Assembly: GCF_003308995.1 (NCBI RefSeq)
Contig: NZ_QFFJ01000003.1
Span: 62,001 to 126,000 of the forward strand
DNA length: 64,000 nt
Direction of reading: 5' to 3'
DNA from: Chitinophaga flava
GTDB lineage: Bacteria > Bacteroidota > Bacteroidia > Chitinophagales > Chitinophagaceae
Shown here: positions 62,950-64,000 of the stretch, piece after piece
Layout of the letters: every line of letters starts with the position of its first letter
How positions within the stretch are numbered: the first letter of the stretch is position 1
Notes under the pieces: model-generated
Told to the model about the DNA's origin: nothing
Seen by the model: only the letters and a program-made list of their open reading frames with translations
Database searches by the model: none
Made by a program: the position numbers and the translations under genes

Positions 62950-63118
62950 TGGCGAAGGAATTACGTTGTTGTTTTAAGGTGTCTTTAAATAAAAAAATCT
63001 TGCCCAGGGGGCCCGAAAAATGAATATAGGATTATTATATTAAAAAATAATCATTTACTCATTTTTTTCAGGCCATCCTGAGAAAGACGCGAATATAATG
63101 CGATTTTAAATAAAAAAA

Positions 63119-64000
63119 TTATTGCTGACGGTTTAAAAGGAAGTCGGCCAACTCCATCAATGGTTTTTTACGGGCCGACAGTACAGCGATATCTTCCAGA
63201 CTGGCGAAGGCTTTTTGCTGAAAACGTTCCTTTTCTTTTTCGGCCCATTCATCCACTTTACAGGTGCGGAAGAGGTCCAGTACACGGCTTACCTTATCGT
63301 CGGGAGATGTTTCCATCAGCTTTTTCAGTTCTGCGCGCTGGGCTGCATTACACAGCTCGAGGGCTTTCAGCAGCAGAAAAGTTTTTTTGTTGACCAGAAT
63401 ATCGCCACCCTGTTGTTTTCCGAATTTGTCGGGATCACCGAATGCATCCAGGAAATCGTCCTGGATCTGGAAAGCGATACCGATATTTTTACCGAATGAA
63501 TAGATATGGTCCTGATTTCCTTCACTACCACCACCGATGATGGCGCCCAGCTGAAGGCTGGCAGCCAGGAGCACAGAGGTTTTCAGACCTATCATCCGTA
63601 CATAATCATCGTATTGCACCTGCTCCGGTTCCATTTTTTCAAAATCCATGTCTATCTGCTGACCTTCGCATACTTCGATGGCAGCTTTATTAAACACGGA
63701 AATGATTTTTTGTTTGTAGCGGGCCTGTACTTTGTTGAGATGTTCATAAACATTGATCAACATCACGTCACCGGCCAGGATGGCTGCTGTATCACCGTAA
63801 ACCATATGTACGGTAGGCTGGCCACGCCTGATGGGCGCCTTATCCATGATATCATCGTGGATGAGAGTAAAGTTATGGAACAGCTCTACCGCATTACCTA
63901 CATGAAAAGCATCCTGGTGCAGGTCTTCAAACAGTTCATTTCCCATCAGGCACAATACAGGGCGTATTCTTTTTCCGCCGATGCCCAGAATGTGGGACGC
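63119..64000 (-). CDS. Polyprenyl diphosphate synthase (partial, N-terminus off the right edge)
   Basis: The frame runs open to base 64000 (GIGGKRIRPVLCLM at the edge), so the start is outside the window; about 294 C-terminal residues are present. The first Asp-rich motif lies in LIHDDIMDKAPIRRGQPTVH and the second in IAFQIQDDFLDAFGD, both needed for Mg-diphosphate binding. It extends isoprenyl chains for quinones or undecaprenyl carriers. It ends near an AT-rich spacer before the permease gene. Confidence 0.95.
   Translation of the reverse strand, partial: ASHILGIGGKRIRPVLCLMGNELFEDLHQDAFHVGNAVELFHNFTLIHDDIMDKAPIRRGQPTVHMVYGDTAAILAGDVMLINVYEHLNKVQARYKQKIISVFNKAAIEVCEGQQIDMDFEKMEPEQVQYDDYVRMIGLKTSVLLAASLQLGAIIGGGSEGNQDHIYSFGKNIGIAFQIQDDFLDAFGDPDKFGKQQGGDILVNKKTFLLLKALELCNAAQRAELKKLMETSPDDKVSRVLDLFRTCKVDEWAEKEKERFQQKAFASLEDIAVLSARKKPLMELADFLLNRQQ

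Overview
The window reads as chromosomal DNA of a Bacteroidota bacterium, most likely a Chitinophaga-like member of the Chitinophagaceae. The grounds are a SusC/SusD pair, large secreted mosaic proteins ending in type IX secretion (T9SS) sorting domains, Bacteroidota-typical families (DUF4270, DUF2027-Smr, GNAT/nitrilase fusion, DUF4870) and several promoters of the Bacteroidota form TAnnTTTG. Genus level is inference. No tRNA, rRNA, insertion sequence, prophage or CRISPR array was seen.

Layout. 1-4005: a SusD-like lipoprotein (cut by the left edge) and its SusC transporter. 4154-6751: small accessory genes and a fused acetyltransferase/amidohydrolase. 6863-34775: a large exopolysaccharide (EPS) locus in two divergent arms. 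The minus arm (13537 to 6863) holds a receiver protein, an initiating sugar transferase with a pseudo-receiver domain, three glycosyltransferases, an epimerase and a methyltransferase. The plus arm (14055 to 34775) holds glycosyltransferases, a methyltransferase, three acyltransferases, a 2268-residue secreted esterase/adhesin, a Wzz-type chain-length protein with a degenerate kinase domain, a Wzx-like flippase, a 34-residue membrane peptide, a Wzy-like polymerase, a half-size TolC-like protein and a second esterase. A third esterase fused to a beta-helix (38066 to 34788) and a polysaccharide deacetylase (39340 to 38303) follow.

39465-49902 is conserved housekeeping: metK, a DUF4270 lipoprotein, a catalytic-half-only glycogen synthase homologue, panC, panD, a UPF0104 membrane protein, ppk1, an exopolyphosphatase and panB. 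50302-53858 is a three-gene cluster that fits lysine breakdown through 2-aminoadipate semialdehyde and 2-oxoadipate. 54472-64000 carries a degenerate histidine-phosphatase-like protein, a subtilase, a PhzF/HxlR divergent pair around a perfect 34-bp palindrome, a DUF4870 protein, RNase P RNA, an Smr protein, a DoxX protein, an amino-acid permease and a polyprenyl synthase cut by the right edge.

The most distinctive signal is in the EPS locus: three membrane acyltransferases that could decorate the polymer sit with three related serine esterases in three different architectures (free, PA14/FN3/malectin mosaic, PKD/beta-helix mosaic) plus a deacetylase. This suggests an EPS whose acylation is written and edited by products of the same locus. 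That reading is inference from gene content.
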